DNA from: PALSA-1353 sp050012375
Lineage (GTDB): Bacteria > Planctomycetota > Phycisphaerae > Tepidisphaerales > Tepidisphaeraceae
Length of the DNA stretch: 64,000 bases
Reading direction: 5' to 3'
NCBI GenBank assembly: GCA_050012375.1
Contig: JBEKHH010000013.1
Location: 1-64,000, forward strand
Part shown: positions 7,416-16,142 of the stretch, in pieces
Layout of the letters: every line of letters begins with the position of its first letter
Numbering within the stretch: position 1 is the first letter of the stretch
Notes under the pieces: model-generated
Databases searched by the model: none
What the model was told of the DNA's origin: nothing
What the model saw: only the letters and a program-made list of their open reading frames with translations
Translations under genes and position numbers: made by a program

Positions 7416-8699
7416 CTACGGATTTCTCTGCACGCCCAGGCATTCCTCGCGCATGTTCAGCACGATCCACCGGAACGCCCCCGGCGTCAGGTGATCGATG
7501 TCGGGAACCAGGCTGCTCTCGTCAACCATGGCACTGGCGACCAGGAAATTCATGCCCAATACGCCGTCGAGGGTAAATGACCGGCCGGCCGAATCCGTCA
7601 CGGTGATGTCACAGACCAGGACCGGGGCGTGAATGAAGGTGATTGGCGAGCCCTCGAGGGTCGGAATAGAGAGCTTGTCGAGAAAGAAGCCGGCTGATTT
7701 TTTGATCCCGCCGATGCCGCCGACGGATATGATGAACTGCCGATCCGCCGGGACGCCGTCGAGGCGTGGATGGGCGGCGCCGTCAGTGCCGGGGGCATAG
7801 GTGACGCCCAGAGCGGCGGCCTGGTGACGCGAGATCATCGATGCCGCGGCGCCGGTGTCCAAAAGCCAACTGCCAGTTGAAGCTTGTCCATGGTGCATGA
7901 CGATCGCGCCGATCATCGGATTGGCCGATATGGCCGGGGCCTGTGCGCCGGCCGGCGAAATCTTCGTGAACTGGCTGAAGGAAACGAAGTTGAGCCGCAC
8001 GTGCTGGCTGGTTTTGGGAATCGGCGGATTCGCCTCGGCGGCCGATTTCGCATCGTACACGTACGTGCGGATTTTGTCGGTCATCGAATTCACATCCTTC
8101 GGATCCAGCACGACGATCTTTCCGGCAATGACCGGCATTCCCGCGATGTCCATGTCCCCCAGGGCCAGCGCGGTCAGAAAATCCGTCGCGCCGTTCAGCG
8201 GCCCGATCTCCGTTCGATCCGGCCCGACGGTCAGCGTGTATGTCGTGGCGATGGCGTCCTTCTGCTCGACATCCACGTTCGGGGCCATGGGGGCCAGGGA
8301 AAGAAAGATCGGCTCCGACACCGCGAATTCGCTGCCACCGCCCACGCCCACATCCTGGAACCGCGCTTCTTGTTGAGCGGCCATCTCGCGCTGGATCCCG
8401 AACTGTTGGGCCGTGTTGGACGAAAGAGCAATCGAGCTGGCCCCGGTATCGAGAAACGCTTCGACGTTGAATGCGTCCCCCTCCGCGCTCTTGCCGATCA
8501 GCGGCTGGCCACGGGCCTCGCGTCGAATCACCAGATTGATTCGCGGCTGATCCATCGCCGCGGGCTGAACGCCGTCGATGTCGTCGGCCAGCGCCGAAGA
8601 ATTCAAACCCCACAGCAGCAGGAAAATCCCCAGCGGGCGAATGATTTTGAAAGTGAACGCGGCTTTCACGCCCCCGATTATAGCGTCCTCCGCCATCAC
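7416..8699 (-). CDS. exported two-lobed retropepsin-like aspartic protease
   Basis: A 427-residue protein. Residues ~13-38 are a signal peptide/membrane anchor ending near SSALADD. Two DTGA triads occur in one chain: FLDTGASS (D84) and LLDTGAAAS (D281), each followed by a hydrophobic strand, so each half looks like a retropepsin lobe and the pair could form a pepsin-like active site internally. A C-terminal VLGMNFL motif resembles the hydrophobic-hydrophobic-Gly element near the end of such lobes. Expected to act outside the cytoplasm. Substrate unknown. Confidence 0.75.
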   Translation of the reverse strand: MMAEDAIIGGVKAAFTFKIIRPLGIFLLLWGLNSSALADDIDGVQPAAMDQPRINLVIRREARGQPLIGKSAEGDAFNVEAFLDTGASSIALSSNTAQQFGIQREMAAQQEARFQDVGVGGGSEFAVSEPIFLSLAPMAPNVDVEQKDAIATTYTLTVGPDRTEIGPLNGATDFLTALALGDMDIAGMPVIAGKIVVLDPKDVNSMTDKIRTYVYDAKSAAEANPPIPKTSQHVRLNFVSFSQFTKISPAGAQAPAISANPMIGAIVMHHGQASTGSWLLDTGAAASMISRHQAAALGVTYAPGTDGAAHPRLDGVPADRQFIISVGGIGGIKKSAGFFLDKLSIPTLEGSPITFIHAPVLVCDITVTDSAGRSFTLDGVLGMNFLVASAMVDESSLVPDIDHLTPGAFRWIVLNMREECLGVQRNP

Positions 8700-8726
8700 C
8701 GCATCGGTTGATTCTTTCGCGGTGAT

Positions 8727-8903
8727 CTATCGCCCATTCCGCTTCATCCTCCGTCGTCTTGAGCCAAATTTCGCATCAAGACGACGACCGACCTCCTCTA
8801 CGGAAATGCCGGGGAGGCGGCCCTCTTTGGCTCTGGCTTCATCCAAAGCGCGCAGATCGGCGAGGTCTTCCAATTCCTCTTGGATTTTCTGGAAGTCGTT
8901 CAT
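8727..8903 (-). CDS. 58-residue Phd/YefM-like antitoxin fragment
   Basis: Starts 6 bases after the atpD stop. The segment DLRALDEARAKEG-x-PGISVEEVGRRL resembles the toxin-binding C-terminal half of Phd/YefM antitoxins. The N-terminal DNA-binding half and any toxin are missing; the next gene downstream is the aspartic protease. It may be a remnant or a true small protein. Assignment rests on pattern resemblance only. Confidence 0.45.
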   Translation of the reverse strand: MNDFQKIQEELEDLADLRALDEARAKEGRLPGISVEEVGRRLDAKFGSRRRRMKRNGR

Positions 8904-8909
8904 GACGCT

Positions 8910-10340
8910 TTACTTCGCCATCTCCTTCGCCCGCGCCCGTACATCATCCAGAGTGCCGACGTACAAGAACGCCTGTTCCGGCAGATCGTCCGCCTTGCCG
9001 TTGCATATGTCGTCGAAACTCTTGAGCGTATCGGCGATCTTGGTGTAGATGCCCTTCTTGCCCGTGAACTGCTCGGCGACGACGAACGGCTGGCTGAAGA
9101 AACGTTCGATCTTGCGGGCTCGGGCGACGATCAGCTTGTCCTCTTCGCTCAATTCGTCCACGCCGAGGATGGCGATGATGTCCTGAAGGTCGCGGTAGCG
9201 CTGCAGCATGTTCTGCACCTTGCGGGCGATGCGGTAGTGCTCTTCGCCGACGATCTGCGGGTCCAGCGCCCGGCTCGCCGACGCCAGCGGGTCCACCGCC
9301 GGATAAATCCCCTTCGATGCGATCGATCGCTCCAGATAGATGAACGCGTCGAGGTGCGCGAACGCGTTGGCGGGAGCCGGATCGGTTGGATCGTCAGCCG
9401 GCACGTACACGGCCTGCACCGACGTGATGGCGCCGTGCTTGGTGCTGGTGATGCGCTCCTGCAATTCCCCCATTTCCGTGGCCAGCGTCGGCTGATAACC
9501 GACGGCGCTGGGCATGCGCCCCAGCAGGGCCGACACTTCGGACCCGGCCTGCGTGAATCGGAAAATGTTGTCGATGAACAGGAGGGTATCGGCGCCGGTT
9601 TCGTCGCGGAAATACTCGGCCATGGTCAGGGCGCTCAGACCCACGCGAAGGCGCGCGCCCGGGGGCTCGTTCATCTGGCCGAAAACCATCACGGTCTGAT
9701 CGATCACGTGTTTGCCCGTGGTCCCGATCTGCGCTTCCTGCATTTCCAGCCAGAGATCGGTCCCCTCGCGGGTTCGTTCGCCGACGCCGGCGAAGACGGA
9801 ATATCCGCCGTGCTGCTGTGCGATGCGCGCGATCAGTTCCTGGATGACGACGGTCTTGCCCAGCCCCGCCCCACCGAACAACCCCGCCTTGCCGCCGCGA
9901 AGGAACGGCGTGAGCAGGTCGATCACCTTGATGCCCGTCTCGAAGACCTCGGCCTTGGGGGTTAGATCGACGAACGGCGGCGGATCGCGATGGATGGGGC
10001 GGCGCTCCTTGGTATTGACCGGGCCGCGGTTGTCGATCGGCTCGCCCAACAGATTGAAGACCCGCCCCAGCGTTTCCTTGCCGACGGGAACCGTCAGGGA
10101 CGAACCGGTGTCCACGCAATCCATGCCGCGGCGCAGGCCATCGGTGCTGCCCAGCGCCACCGCCCGCACCCGTCCGCCGCCGAGATGCTGCTCGACCTCG
10201 CCCACCAGGTGCATCGCCACGCCATGCTCGGCGGGGGCGTCGATGGTCACCGCGTTGTAGATCTGCGGAAGCTGGTCCTCGGGGAAGTGGATGTCGAACG
10301 TCGAACCGATCACCTGCGTAACTTTTCCAGTGGCGGGCAT
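8910..10340 (-). CDS. atpD: F1F0 ATP synthase subunit beta
   Basis: A 476-residue catalytic beta subunit. It has the N-terminal beta-barrel start GKVTQVIGSTFDIHF, the P-loop GGAGLGKT (usually GGAGVGKT), GERTREG, the TLLFIDNIFRFTQAG Walker B region, YPAVDPLASASR around the adenine-binding Tyr, and the C-terminal LGVDELSEEDKL (DELSEED). AAGGA lies 8 bases before the ATG. Unusually it stands alone: no atpA, atpG or atpC flanks it, only a response regulator upstream and a small antitoxin-like gene downstream. The rest of the enzyme must be encoded elsewhere. Confidence 0.95.
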   Translation of the reverse strand: MPATGKVTQVIGSTFDIHFPEDQLPQIYNAVTIDAPAEHGVAMHLVGEVEQHLGGGRVRAVALGSTDGLRRGMDCVDTGSSLTVPVGKETLGRVFNLLGEPIDNRGPVNTKERRPIHRDPPPFVDLTPKAEVFETGIKVIDLLTPFLRGGKAGLFGGAGLGKTVVIQELIARIAQQHGGYSVFAGVGERTREGTDLWLEMQEAQIGTTGKHVIDQTVMVFGQMNEPPGARLRVGLSALTMAEYFRDETGADTLLFIDNIFRFTQAGSEVSALLGRMPSAVGYQPTLATEMGELQERITSTKHGAITSVQAVYVPADDPTDPAPANAFAHLDAFIYLERSIASKGIYPAVDPLASASRALDPQIVGEEHYRIARKVQNMLQRYRDLQDIIAILGVDELSEEDKLIVARARKIERFFSQPFVVAEQFTGKKGIYTKIADTLKSFDDICNGKADDLPEQAFLYVGTLDDVRARAKEMAK

Positions 10341-10924
10341 AAGAGAATCCTTCTGAAAATCAGGCCGAATCCGCGCCTCATGGTGGAGGCAAAGCCTTCC
10401 ACGCGGGGCAGCGGATTGTACGATTCCTTCACCATGTCGCAAGCGACCCGCCTTCGCCCAAGACGCCAGGGCAGCCGCATTCCATCTTTTCGCCTGGAAG
10501 TTGCCGGTTGGCGACGGAGCCGCGACTGAATCGACAAGGGCGAGGCGATGGAAGCAAAGGAGTATGATCGGGTGCGGTGTTCGTGACGGCCGAAGTCGCT
10601 TGCTCGAATATGCCAAGGCGCCGCGGACGCCGTCGGCTGGCCTGACCATGTTCCAGCAGGCCGTTTCGAGACGGAAGGATGCGGGCCTCGCGGCGGTGAC
10701 GCTTTCTCCTATTCGAGGCGGCGCCTGCGGGCGTCACGAACACTGTTCCCGATTCTGGCGTCATACCCTAGCGCCAGGAATTTGAAATTGGCAAGTTGTT
10801 GCCCACAACCGTAGTCCGCCGTGGGCAGATTAGGACACTACCCCGACGCGGCAATTGACAAGGGTATTGACTAAAGCAGCGGCACATCGCACATTATGCG
10901 GTAATTCCATGGAAGGAATAAGCC
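10341..10924. other. 584-base intergenic stretch with a half copy of the fold-back repeat
   Basis: No convincing gene. Positions about 10515-10690 resemble one arm of the element at 14017-14603: both contain GACTGAATCG, GACGGCCGAAG, GCTCGAAT, GACGCCG and GGCTGGCCTG in the same order with similar spacing. The stretch from ~10790 to 10924 holds the leader of the response regulator gene. Confidence 0.55.
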
Positions 10925-11314
10925 ATGCCCGTCGTACTTGTGGTTGATGATACGGCTCGGGCTCGAGAATCTGTCGCTCGGTTTCTGGAGCACGAGGGGT
11001 TCAAAACGATTCGCGCGGCCAACGGCAAGGAAGCCTACGCCACGCTCTACTCTCAAACACCGGATCTGGTGCTGCTGGATTTAATGATGCCGGAGATGGA
11101 TGGCATCACATTCCTGCAGATGATCCGCCACCATCCGCATTGGGAGGATATCCCCGTCATTGTGCTGACCGAGTTGAAGGACGAGTACAAACTCATCGCC
11201 CGAGCCATGCGACTGCGCATCAATGACCTGGTCCCCAAAGCCAACTTTGGACTGGAGGACCTGCTGATGCGGATTCGCAAGGCGATCGCCCTTCGCATGG
11301 CCGCGGCGAATTAG
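10925..11314 (+). CDS. single-domain response regulator (CheY-like receiver)
   Basis: A 129-residue receiver domain with no output domain. Acidic pocket D8/D9, phospho-acceptor D52 in LVLLDLMMPEMDG, T82 in VLTEL and K105 in VPKANF are all in place, so it should be phosphorylated by a histidine kinase. AAGGAA precedes the ATG by 7 bases. No kinase gene is adjacent, so its partner is unknown. Confidence 0.92.
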   Translation: MPVVLVVDDTARARESVARFLEHEGFKTIRAANGKEAYATLYSQTPDLVLLDLMMPEMDGITFLQMIRHHPHWEDIPVIVLTELKDEYKLIARAMRLRINDLVPKANFGLEDLLMRIRKAIALRMAAAN

Positions 11315-11318
11315 ATCA

Positions 11319-11373
11319 GTTTAGCCGCGACCCGAAGGCTTCGGCCGTGAGCTCAGCCGAACGGGAAGCGCGT
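11319..11373 (+). repeat. GC hairpin repeat, variant copy with an inserted hairpin
   Basis: Begins with GTTTAGCCGCGACCCGAAGG, as the other copies do, but a segment containing its own inverted repeat (TTCGGC ... GCCGAA) separates this from the closing GGGAAGCGCGTT. It follows the response regulator stop by 4 bases and may act as a terminator. Confidence 0.6.
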
Positions 11374-11395
11374 TCTGACGTCCATTCACACGAAT

Positions 11396-12223
11396 TCATC
11401 CCCCGAGCCTCGCCCGAATCACGATCGCCGGCGGAATCTCCGGGCGCTTCTGCCAGGAAAATGCGTTCTTCGCGCCGGCCGCCCCGGCGGGATAGCCCGG
11501 CTCCTCCAGCCCATCCACCACGAAACCGCCTGAAAAGCACGCCGAGAAGATCGCCGACAGGGGACGATGAAAGAAATAATGCGCCTGCGGCTGATTGAGG
11601 ATGCCGACGCTCAGGCCCGGCGCCTGCGTCAGGTATTGCCGAATCTCCACCCCGAAGACCTGCTCCGCCCGATCGTGCTGAACCACAAGATCGGCGGTGA
11701 AGGTCATGTCGTTGCAGTTGAAGCAGGGATGCGGCAGCGAAAACACGAACCGCCCCGAAGGTTTCAGTAATTCGCCCAGCGCATCCAGCATCGGATCGAT
11801 CACGATCATGTCCATCATGGCCATGCTGCACACCGCCGCGTCGAAGCGCCCCTCGCCGAGGGAAAGCATCTCGGCCATGCTGGTCGCGTCGATCTTCCGA
11901 TATTCGATTTGCCCATCGGCCGGCGTGGTGCGACGGCGCGCGGCTTCGAGAAAGTTTTCCGCGAAATCGCAGGCGACAACCCGGGCCCCGCGCCGGCCGA
12001 GGAGCCGCGAATAATTTCCGTTGCCGCAGGCCACGTCGAGGATCGTCTCGCCCGGCTTGGGATCGAGCAGTCGATCCGTGGCCGGGATGATGAGGGTTTT
12101 CTGAAAATCGTTTCCCTCGCCGATCTGCTGGTCCCACCAATCGGCGATCTTCTCCCAGACGGCCCGCGTTTGTTCGACGGTCGGCCGGGCTGGTGAGGGA
12201 TCAGATGCCATGGCCCCAATCAT
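11396..12223 (-). CDS. class I SAM-dependent methyltransferase
   Basis: A 275-residue methyltransferase with motif I LDVACGNGNY at residues 62-71 and the acidic VACDF after strand 2. The sequence around LPHPCFNC is shared by many small-molecule methyltransferases of this group; the substrate cannot be told. An alternative start is the ATG encoding MASD, four codons later. It is convergent with the response regulator and stands alone. Confidence 0.85.
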   Translation of the reverse strand: MIGAMASDPSPARPTVEQTRAVWEKIADWWDQQIGEGNDFQKTLIIPATDRLLDPKPGETILDVACGNGNYSRLLGRRGARVVACDFAENFLEAARRRTTPADGQIEYRKIDATSMAEMLSLGEGRFDAAVCSMAMMDMIVIDPMLDALGELLKPSGRFVFSLPHPCFNCNDMTFTADLVVQHDRAEQVFGVEIRQYLTQAPGLSVGILNQPQAHYFFHRPLSAIFSACFSGGFVVDGLEEPGYPAGAAGAKNAFSWQKRPEIPPAIVIRARLGG

Positions 12224-12363
12224 AGCCGGTGTCTAAATTGGGAACTGTGATTCAGGGAAAATACAAGCATATTTAGCGGCGGTGCGAAGCACCGCGGGTT
12301 CCGCCGATGTCCCAGAATCGCGGTCGCCCATTCACCGGCATCGGCGCTTCCCCCTTGGCCGGC

Positions 12364-13359
12364 CTATGTTTGATCGATGACGCGGTCGGCTGGAAACCCG
12401 TTTCGGTCGGCGAACAAAACTTCGACGATCCCCCGGTCCACCGTCGCACCCCTTGATCGCTTTGCCACGCCATCGACGCGAGTCGATCGAGCAACGCCCT
12501 CCCTCCGCTTTCCTGCTGCTGTTGGCGGAGCCTTTCTCTTGGGATCGTCCGCGCCGGAAAGCGAGTCTCCGGGCCGAGCGGCCTTCAGCCGGGCCTCGAT
12601 TTGCTCTGCATAGTGCTTCGATAGCTCAAAACCGATGAATCGCCGCCGCAGTTTCTTGGCTACCACCAACGTCGTTCCGCTGCCGCCAAACGGGTCGAGA
12701 ACCGTTTCGCCTGGATTCGAGCACGCCGTAATAATCCGTCCGAGCAACTGCTCGGGCATTTGGCAGCCGTGCCAGCTTGCACGTTCCTTAAACGTGCCGC
12801 ACACGCGAGGGAAATACCATACGTTTTCCTCCGGCGTGAAGCTTCCCACCGCGTCCTGCGGGCGCAAAATCCAGGTGTCGTCCGGCAAGCGCCCCCGCGA
12901 ATCGGCGCGCGAGTCGGCATAGACCAACTGACGCGCGGATGGCACGCGGATCGCCTCGGTGTTGAATGTGAAGTTCTTCGCGTCTTTCACGAAGTGGAAG
13001 AGATGCGTGTGGCTGCGGCTGAATTTCTGCTTGCAATTCACGCCAAACGTGTAATACCAAATGACCCAACTGCGGCAACAGAGCCCCAATTCGCGCTGAA
13101 AAATCAGCTTTAGTTCGGCGGCGAAGTCATCGCCGATAGCCAACCAGAATGTGCCCGTCGGTTTGAGCGTTCGCAGCAGCGCCTCGCCCCATTTTTTCGT
13201 CCAGGCGAGGTACTCATCAGCCGCCCGGCGGTCTTCGTACACATCATACTTGTAGCCGATATTGAAAGGCGGGTCCGCGAACGCCAAATCCACGCTGCCT
13301 TCGGCAAGCCGCTGCATTCCCGCGATGCAGTCCTGGTTAAAGAGTTTATCCCGTTGCAT
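12364..13359 (-). CDS. solitary DNA methyltransferase (N6-adenine or N4-cytosine, beta class)
   Basis: A 331-residue enzyme. The catalytic motif IV DPPFNIGYKY comes first (residues 29-38) and the SAM motif DPFGGSGTT near residue 230, the beta-class order. The DPPF form is usual for N6-adenine methylases. No restriction endonuclease gene is adjacent, so it is probably an orphan methylase. The last ~65 residues are a basic low-complexity tail with several Lys/Arg clusters. Short intergenic distance to the amidotransferase gene downstream, but no functional tie is evident. Confidence 0.9.
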   Translation of the reverse strand: MQRDKLFNQDCIAGMQRLAEGSVDLAFADPPFNIGYKYDVYEDRRAADEYLAWTKKWGEALLRTLKPTGTFWLAIGDDFAAELKLIFQRELGLCCRSWVIWYYTFGVNCKQKFSRSHTHLFHFVKDAKNFTFNTEAIRVPSARQLVYADSRADSRGRLPDDTWILRPQDAVGSFTPEENVWYFPRVCGTFKERASWHGCQMPEQLLGRIITACSNPGETVLDPFGGSGTTLVVAKKLRRRFIGFELSKHYAEQIEARLKAARPGDSLSGADDPKRKAPPTAAGKRREGVARSTRVDGVAKRSRGATVDRGIVEVLFADRNGFPADRVIDQT

Positions 13360-13404
13360 GGCATCCCTTCCCGATTGACGGGGAAACAGATTAACGTACC
13401 GAAG

Positions 13405-13974
13405 TCACTTCTTCAAAAAATTCGCCAACAACCTCTCCCCCTGTTCCGTCAAAAAACTTTCCGGATGGAATTGCACGCCTTCCAGCGGCCATTGTTTGTG
13501 GCGCACGCCCATGATCTCGTCGTGGTCGGTCCAACTGCTGATCTCGTATTCCGGCGGCAGCGTGCCGCGGCGGATGATGAGGCTGTGGTAACGCGTGGCG
13601 GTAAAGGGATTGGGCATCCCTTCGTAAATGCTTTTGCCGTCGTGGTGGATCTGATCGGTCTTTCCGTGCATGAGACGCTCGGCACGCTCGACGATCGCCC
13701 CGCTGACGAATCCGATGCATTGGTGGCCGAGGCACACGCCCAGGACCGGGAGCTTGGGGCCGAAACGGCGGATGATGTCGTTGCTGATGCCGCCTTCTTT
13801 TGGCGTGCACGGTCCCGGTGAAATGACGATGTGCGTGGGGGCGAGGGCTTCGACCTGGTCCAGCGTCACCTTGTCGTTGCGGAACACGCGGATTTCCTGG
13901 GCTGGGTCCACCTCGCCTAGTCTTTGCACCAGGTTGTAGGTGAAGGAATCGTAGTTGTCGATCAACACGATCAT
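13405..13974 (-). CDS. trpG: anthranilate/aminodeoxychorismate synthase glutamine amidotransferase subunit
   Basis: A 189-residue class I glutamine amidotransferase that feeds ammonia to anthranilate synthase (tryptophan) or aminodeoxychorismate synthase (folate). The start MIVLIDNYDSFTYNL is diagnostic; the oxyanion region is SPGPCTP, the nucleophile lies in LGVCLGHQCIGF, and the His-Glu pair in GVQFHPESF. No trpE or pabB partner lies next to it, so it could serve both pathways (trpG versus pabA not separable from sequence here). Confidence 0.92.
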   Translation of the reverse strand: MIVLIDNYDSFTYNLVQRLGEVDPAQEIRVFRNDKVTLDQVEALAPTHIVISPGPCTPKEGGISNDIIRRFGPKLPVLGVCLGHQCIGFVSGAIVERAERLMHGKTDQIHHDGKSIYEGMPNPFTATRYHSLIIRRGTLPPEYEISSWTDHDEIMGVRHKQWPLEGVQFHPESFLTEQGERLLANFLKK

Positions 13975-14016
13975 GCGACATAGGGTATGGGGCTGGGGGA
14001 AAAAAGTAAAAAAGGC

Positions 14017-14603
14017 AGGCACGGAGGCACGAAGGCACATAGCCACGAAGGCAAAGGCGGGAATTCCAGGGCTTTGATTTCCGGGTGCGTGACTGAATCG
14101 GCGGGAACGAGGGCAAATAGATCAAGAAGATGATCGATTGCGATGCTCGCGACGGCCGAAGACGCCAGCTCGAATGTAACAGGCGCTGCCGCCGCCGACG
14201 CCGCTGGCTGGCCTGTCAATGCTCCCGCAGACCTTTTGCGAGGCGAAAGCATCGGGCCGCCGCCTCCGGCGGCAAGTGCTGAGGAGTTTCGCGCTCAGGC
14301 GCGACCTCAACCGTCCTGCACAGCCCCGCTTGTCCGACCTCCTGTTATTTGGCCAACTCCTTAGCATTGGCCGCCAAAGGCGGCGATCCGACACGTCCGC
14401 CTCGAAAAGGCCTGCGGGAACATTGCCAGGCCAGCCAGCGGCATCCGCAGCGGCAGCGCCTTATCCCATACGAGTGAGCGCCGCCGATCGTCAGGAAGAA
14501 TTCAACCGATCATCTTCCTGCATCTTCTTGATTGATTTGCGCTCATTCCCGCCGATGGCGTCACGCACACTTGATTTCCCCTTCGTGCCTTCGTGCCTTG
14601 TGA
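14017..14603. repeat. long imperfect inverted repeat (fold-back element)
   Basis: The two ends mirror each other: GGCACGAAGG-type runs at 14017-14060 and 14578-14602, then GTGCGTGAC...ATCGGCGGGAA...AATCAAGAAGATG, then CGCTGCCG...GCCGCTGGCTGGCCTG...GCGGGA/CCCGCAG. Arms span roughly 14017-14243 and, inverted, 14397-14603, with a ~150-base centre. No protein gene fits. It fills most of the gap between trpG and the HMA protein. A MITE-like or RNA-forming element is possible; a related half copy lies near 10.6 kb. Confidence 0.6.
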
Positions 14604-14654
14604 AACGATTCGTCCGAGCCTATCGTATTGCAGTCCAGCGTATTCCGGTGCCTT

Positions 14655-14915
14655 ATGCCCCACAGGATCGCAAAAGATCAACTCGCGGTGATTCGAATTG
14701 ACGGCATGCACTGTCACCGCTGTGAGCAGACCATCCGCACCGCGATTTCCGCCAAGGCGGGGGTCCACGAGGTGGAAGTGGATTTCGACAGCCGACAGGC
14801 TTCGGTGCTGTTCAACCCGGCAAATGTGAAGGTCAGCGAACTGATGGCCGCGGTGGATGAGGTGGGGTATCGCGCGGTGGGGTTTACGCAGGTTTCGGCG
14901 GATTCCAAGGGCTGA
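14655..14915 (+). CDS. heavy-metal-associated (HMA) domain protein, CopZ-like
   Basis: An 86-residue single ferredoxin-like domain with the metal-binding motif GMHCHRCEQTI (M-x-C-x2-C) near residues 18-28. Such proteins bind Cu(I) or similar ions and pass them to transporters. VDEVGYRAVG at the end is the usual last helix and strand. The ATG giving MPHRIAKDQ is chosen; an upstream in-frame start would run into the repeat. No metal ATPase is in the window. Confidence 0.85.
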   Translation: MPHRIAKDQLAVIRIDGMHCHRCEQTIRTAISAKAGVHEVEVDFDSRQASVLFNPANVKVSELMAAVDEVGYRAVGFTQVSADSKG

Positions 14916-14937
14916 GAACTTTCGCCAGCCTCACCGG

Positions 14938-14959
14938 CTTGCCGACTTCAGTCGGCAAG
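14938..14959. terminator. perfect hairpin after the HMA gene
   Basis: Arms CTTGCCGACT and AGTCGGCAAG with a 2-base loop, 22 bases after the HMA stop. No T-run follows, so intrinsic termination is uncertain; it could be a REP-like palindrome. Confidence 0.4.
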
Positions 14960-15136
14960 TTCTCCACTCATCATATCGCTCACATCCTCGCCGGATTTCC
15001 GGAAATACATCGGAAACAAGTTCCTCGGCTTCGCCGCGATCGCGGAGCATGCCAAGGCCGGGCGTGAAAACCAACCCGCCATGTCGGTCGTACAATTGAT
15101 ACGGGTTTCGGTTTGAGTACGCGCCACGTTCCTCGA

Positions 15137-15160
15137 AGCCCCGCATGTACATGCGGGGCT
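15137..15160. repeat. 24-bp perfect palindrome
   Basis: Half-site AGCCCCGCATGT followed directly by its reverse complement. Palindromes of this CCCCGCATG type are common dispersed elements; no regulated gene is obvious. The rest of 15204-15349 holds nothing I can support. Confidence 0.7.
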
Positions 15161-15349
15161 CCCGACGCGGGACGAACGCGCCGGTTCTAAGCAGACCCGC
15201 CATGAGTCAGCGCATCCGAATCCCACGGCCAAGCGAGACGCACAGACCACATAGGCCACAAAGACGACAGAGAAGGACGAAAAAATCAGCGTGCGGGCCA
15301 GCGGCTTTTGGGACTCCGGGCTTTGGGCGCGAGTTCGTGGGGTATTGTT

Positions 15350-16000
15350 CTATTGGCCGACTGCCAGCCGCGGCGCCAGTTGCTCGGCCAGGTCGATGAG
15401 CCGATCGAACTCGATTTCGTCGAAATGGCGGCTGGAGAAATCGAGGAGGAGGCAATTGCCGGTGACGATCAGGGCGACGTCGCTCGGCAACAGGGCCGGC
15501 GCGGCGGACTCGGCCAGCGCCTTGGCGGCGCGGGCTTCGGCGCCGAAGACCATGAATCGCTCGCTCGGCATCAGCGATGGATAGCTCGAGAGCGAGAATA
15601 GATCGACGAGGCTGAAGTTGTGAGCGGTTGGTCGCAGCGCGGTGGCGGGCCAGGCGCCGCTTAGCTCGCGCACCATGACGTTCCATTGGCGCTTCGATGT
15701 GGCGGCCGCGGTTGCGGTGGTGTCGGCGGTTTCGATTTGCGCCAGAGTGATGCCGCGCCCGCTGAGGACTTGGCGGATTTTCGGATTGAATTGCTTGAGG
15801 ACGGGGAGAGCCTGGCCGCCGGCGGACTGGAGGCGCATGTGGTGGGATCGAGCCCAACGCGTCAGGGCCACGAGCCGGCGATGGCGGGTCTCGCGGCGGA
15901 CCAGCGTCGCGAAGACCCAGAGGCTGGCTCCGAGAATGAGCGCAAGGGTCAATAGGATTGCCGGGGAAGGGTGAGTCGCGGGAACGTAGGCGAGCGGCAT
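15350..16000 (-). CDS. membrane-anchored protein of unknown function
   Basis: A 216-residue protein. Residues ~13-33 (AILLTLALILGASLWVFATL) form one transmembrane helix followed by a basic RRETRHRR stretch, so the bulk is probably cytoplasmic. The C-terminal 70 residues contain VALIVTGNCLLLDF and an acidic helix. I do not recognise the family. It stands alone, with no conserved neighbour visible. Confidence 0.6.
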   Translation of the reverse strand: MPLAYVPATHPSPAILLTLALILGASLWVFATLVRRETRHRRLVALTRWARSHHMRLQSAGGQALPVLKQFNPKIRQVLSGRGITLAQIETADTTATAAATSKRQWNVMVRELSGAWPATALRPTAHNFSLVDLFSLSSYPSLMPSERFMVFGAEARAAKALAESAAPALLPSDVALIVTGNCLLLDFSSRHFDEIEFDRLIDLAEQLAPRLAVGQ

Positions 16001-16142
16001 AAAAAGCCATTGTAGAAGCCGCCGATAATTTCCGCAGCATTACTTATGCAAATTGGGCACAGCCCGGTGCTCGCCAAAGCGCGTCAATTCCGTCAAGGGG
16101 TTGTGTCGATAGTTGGCAGCGTCGCCCAAAGACCGGAGGAGC

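Larger units (their letters stand above)
14931..15203 (-). pseudogene. remnant of an ECF sigma factor (region 2)
   Basis: Within a 90-codon open frame, the piece LYDRHGGLVF...GMLRDRGEAEELVSDVFPEIRR...ERYDEW matches ECF region 2 (Y-D-R-[YH]-GG-LV, then DR-x-EAE-x-LVQDVF-x-x-[IV]-WR, then YDP). The match spans about 14960-15100. Region 4 is absent and the frame ends soon after, so this looks like a truncated copy. Identification is from pattern memory and needs a profile search. Confidence 0.5.

Noticed and set aside
10429..10764. 111-codon frame upstream of atpD
   Set aside because: Lies in the dispersed repeat, no motif, and no ribosome site.
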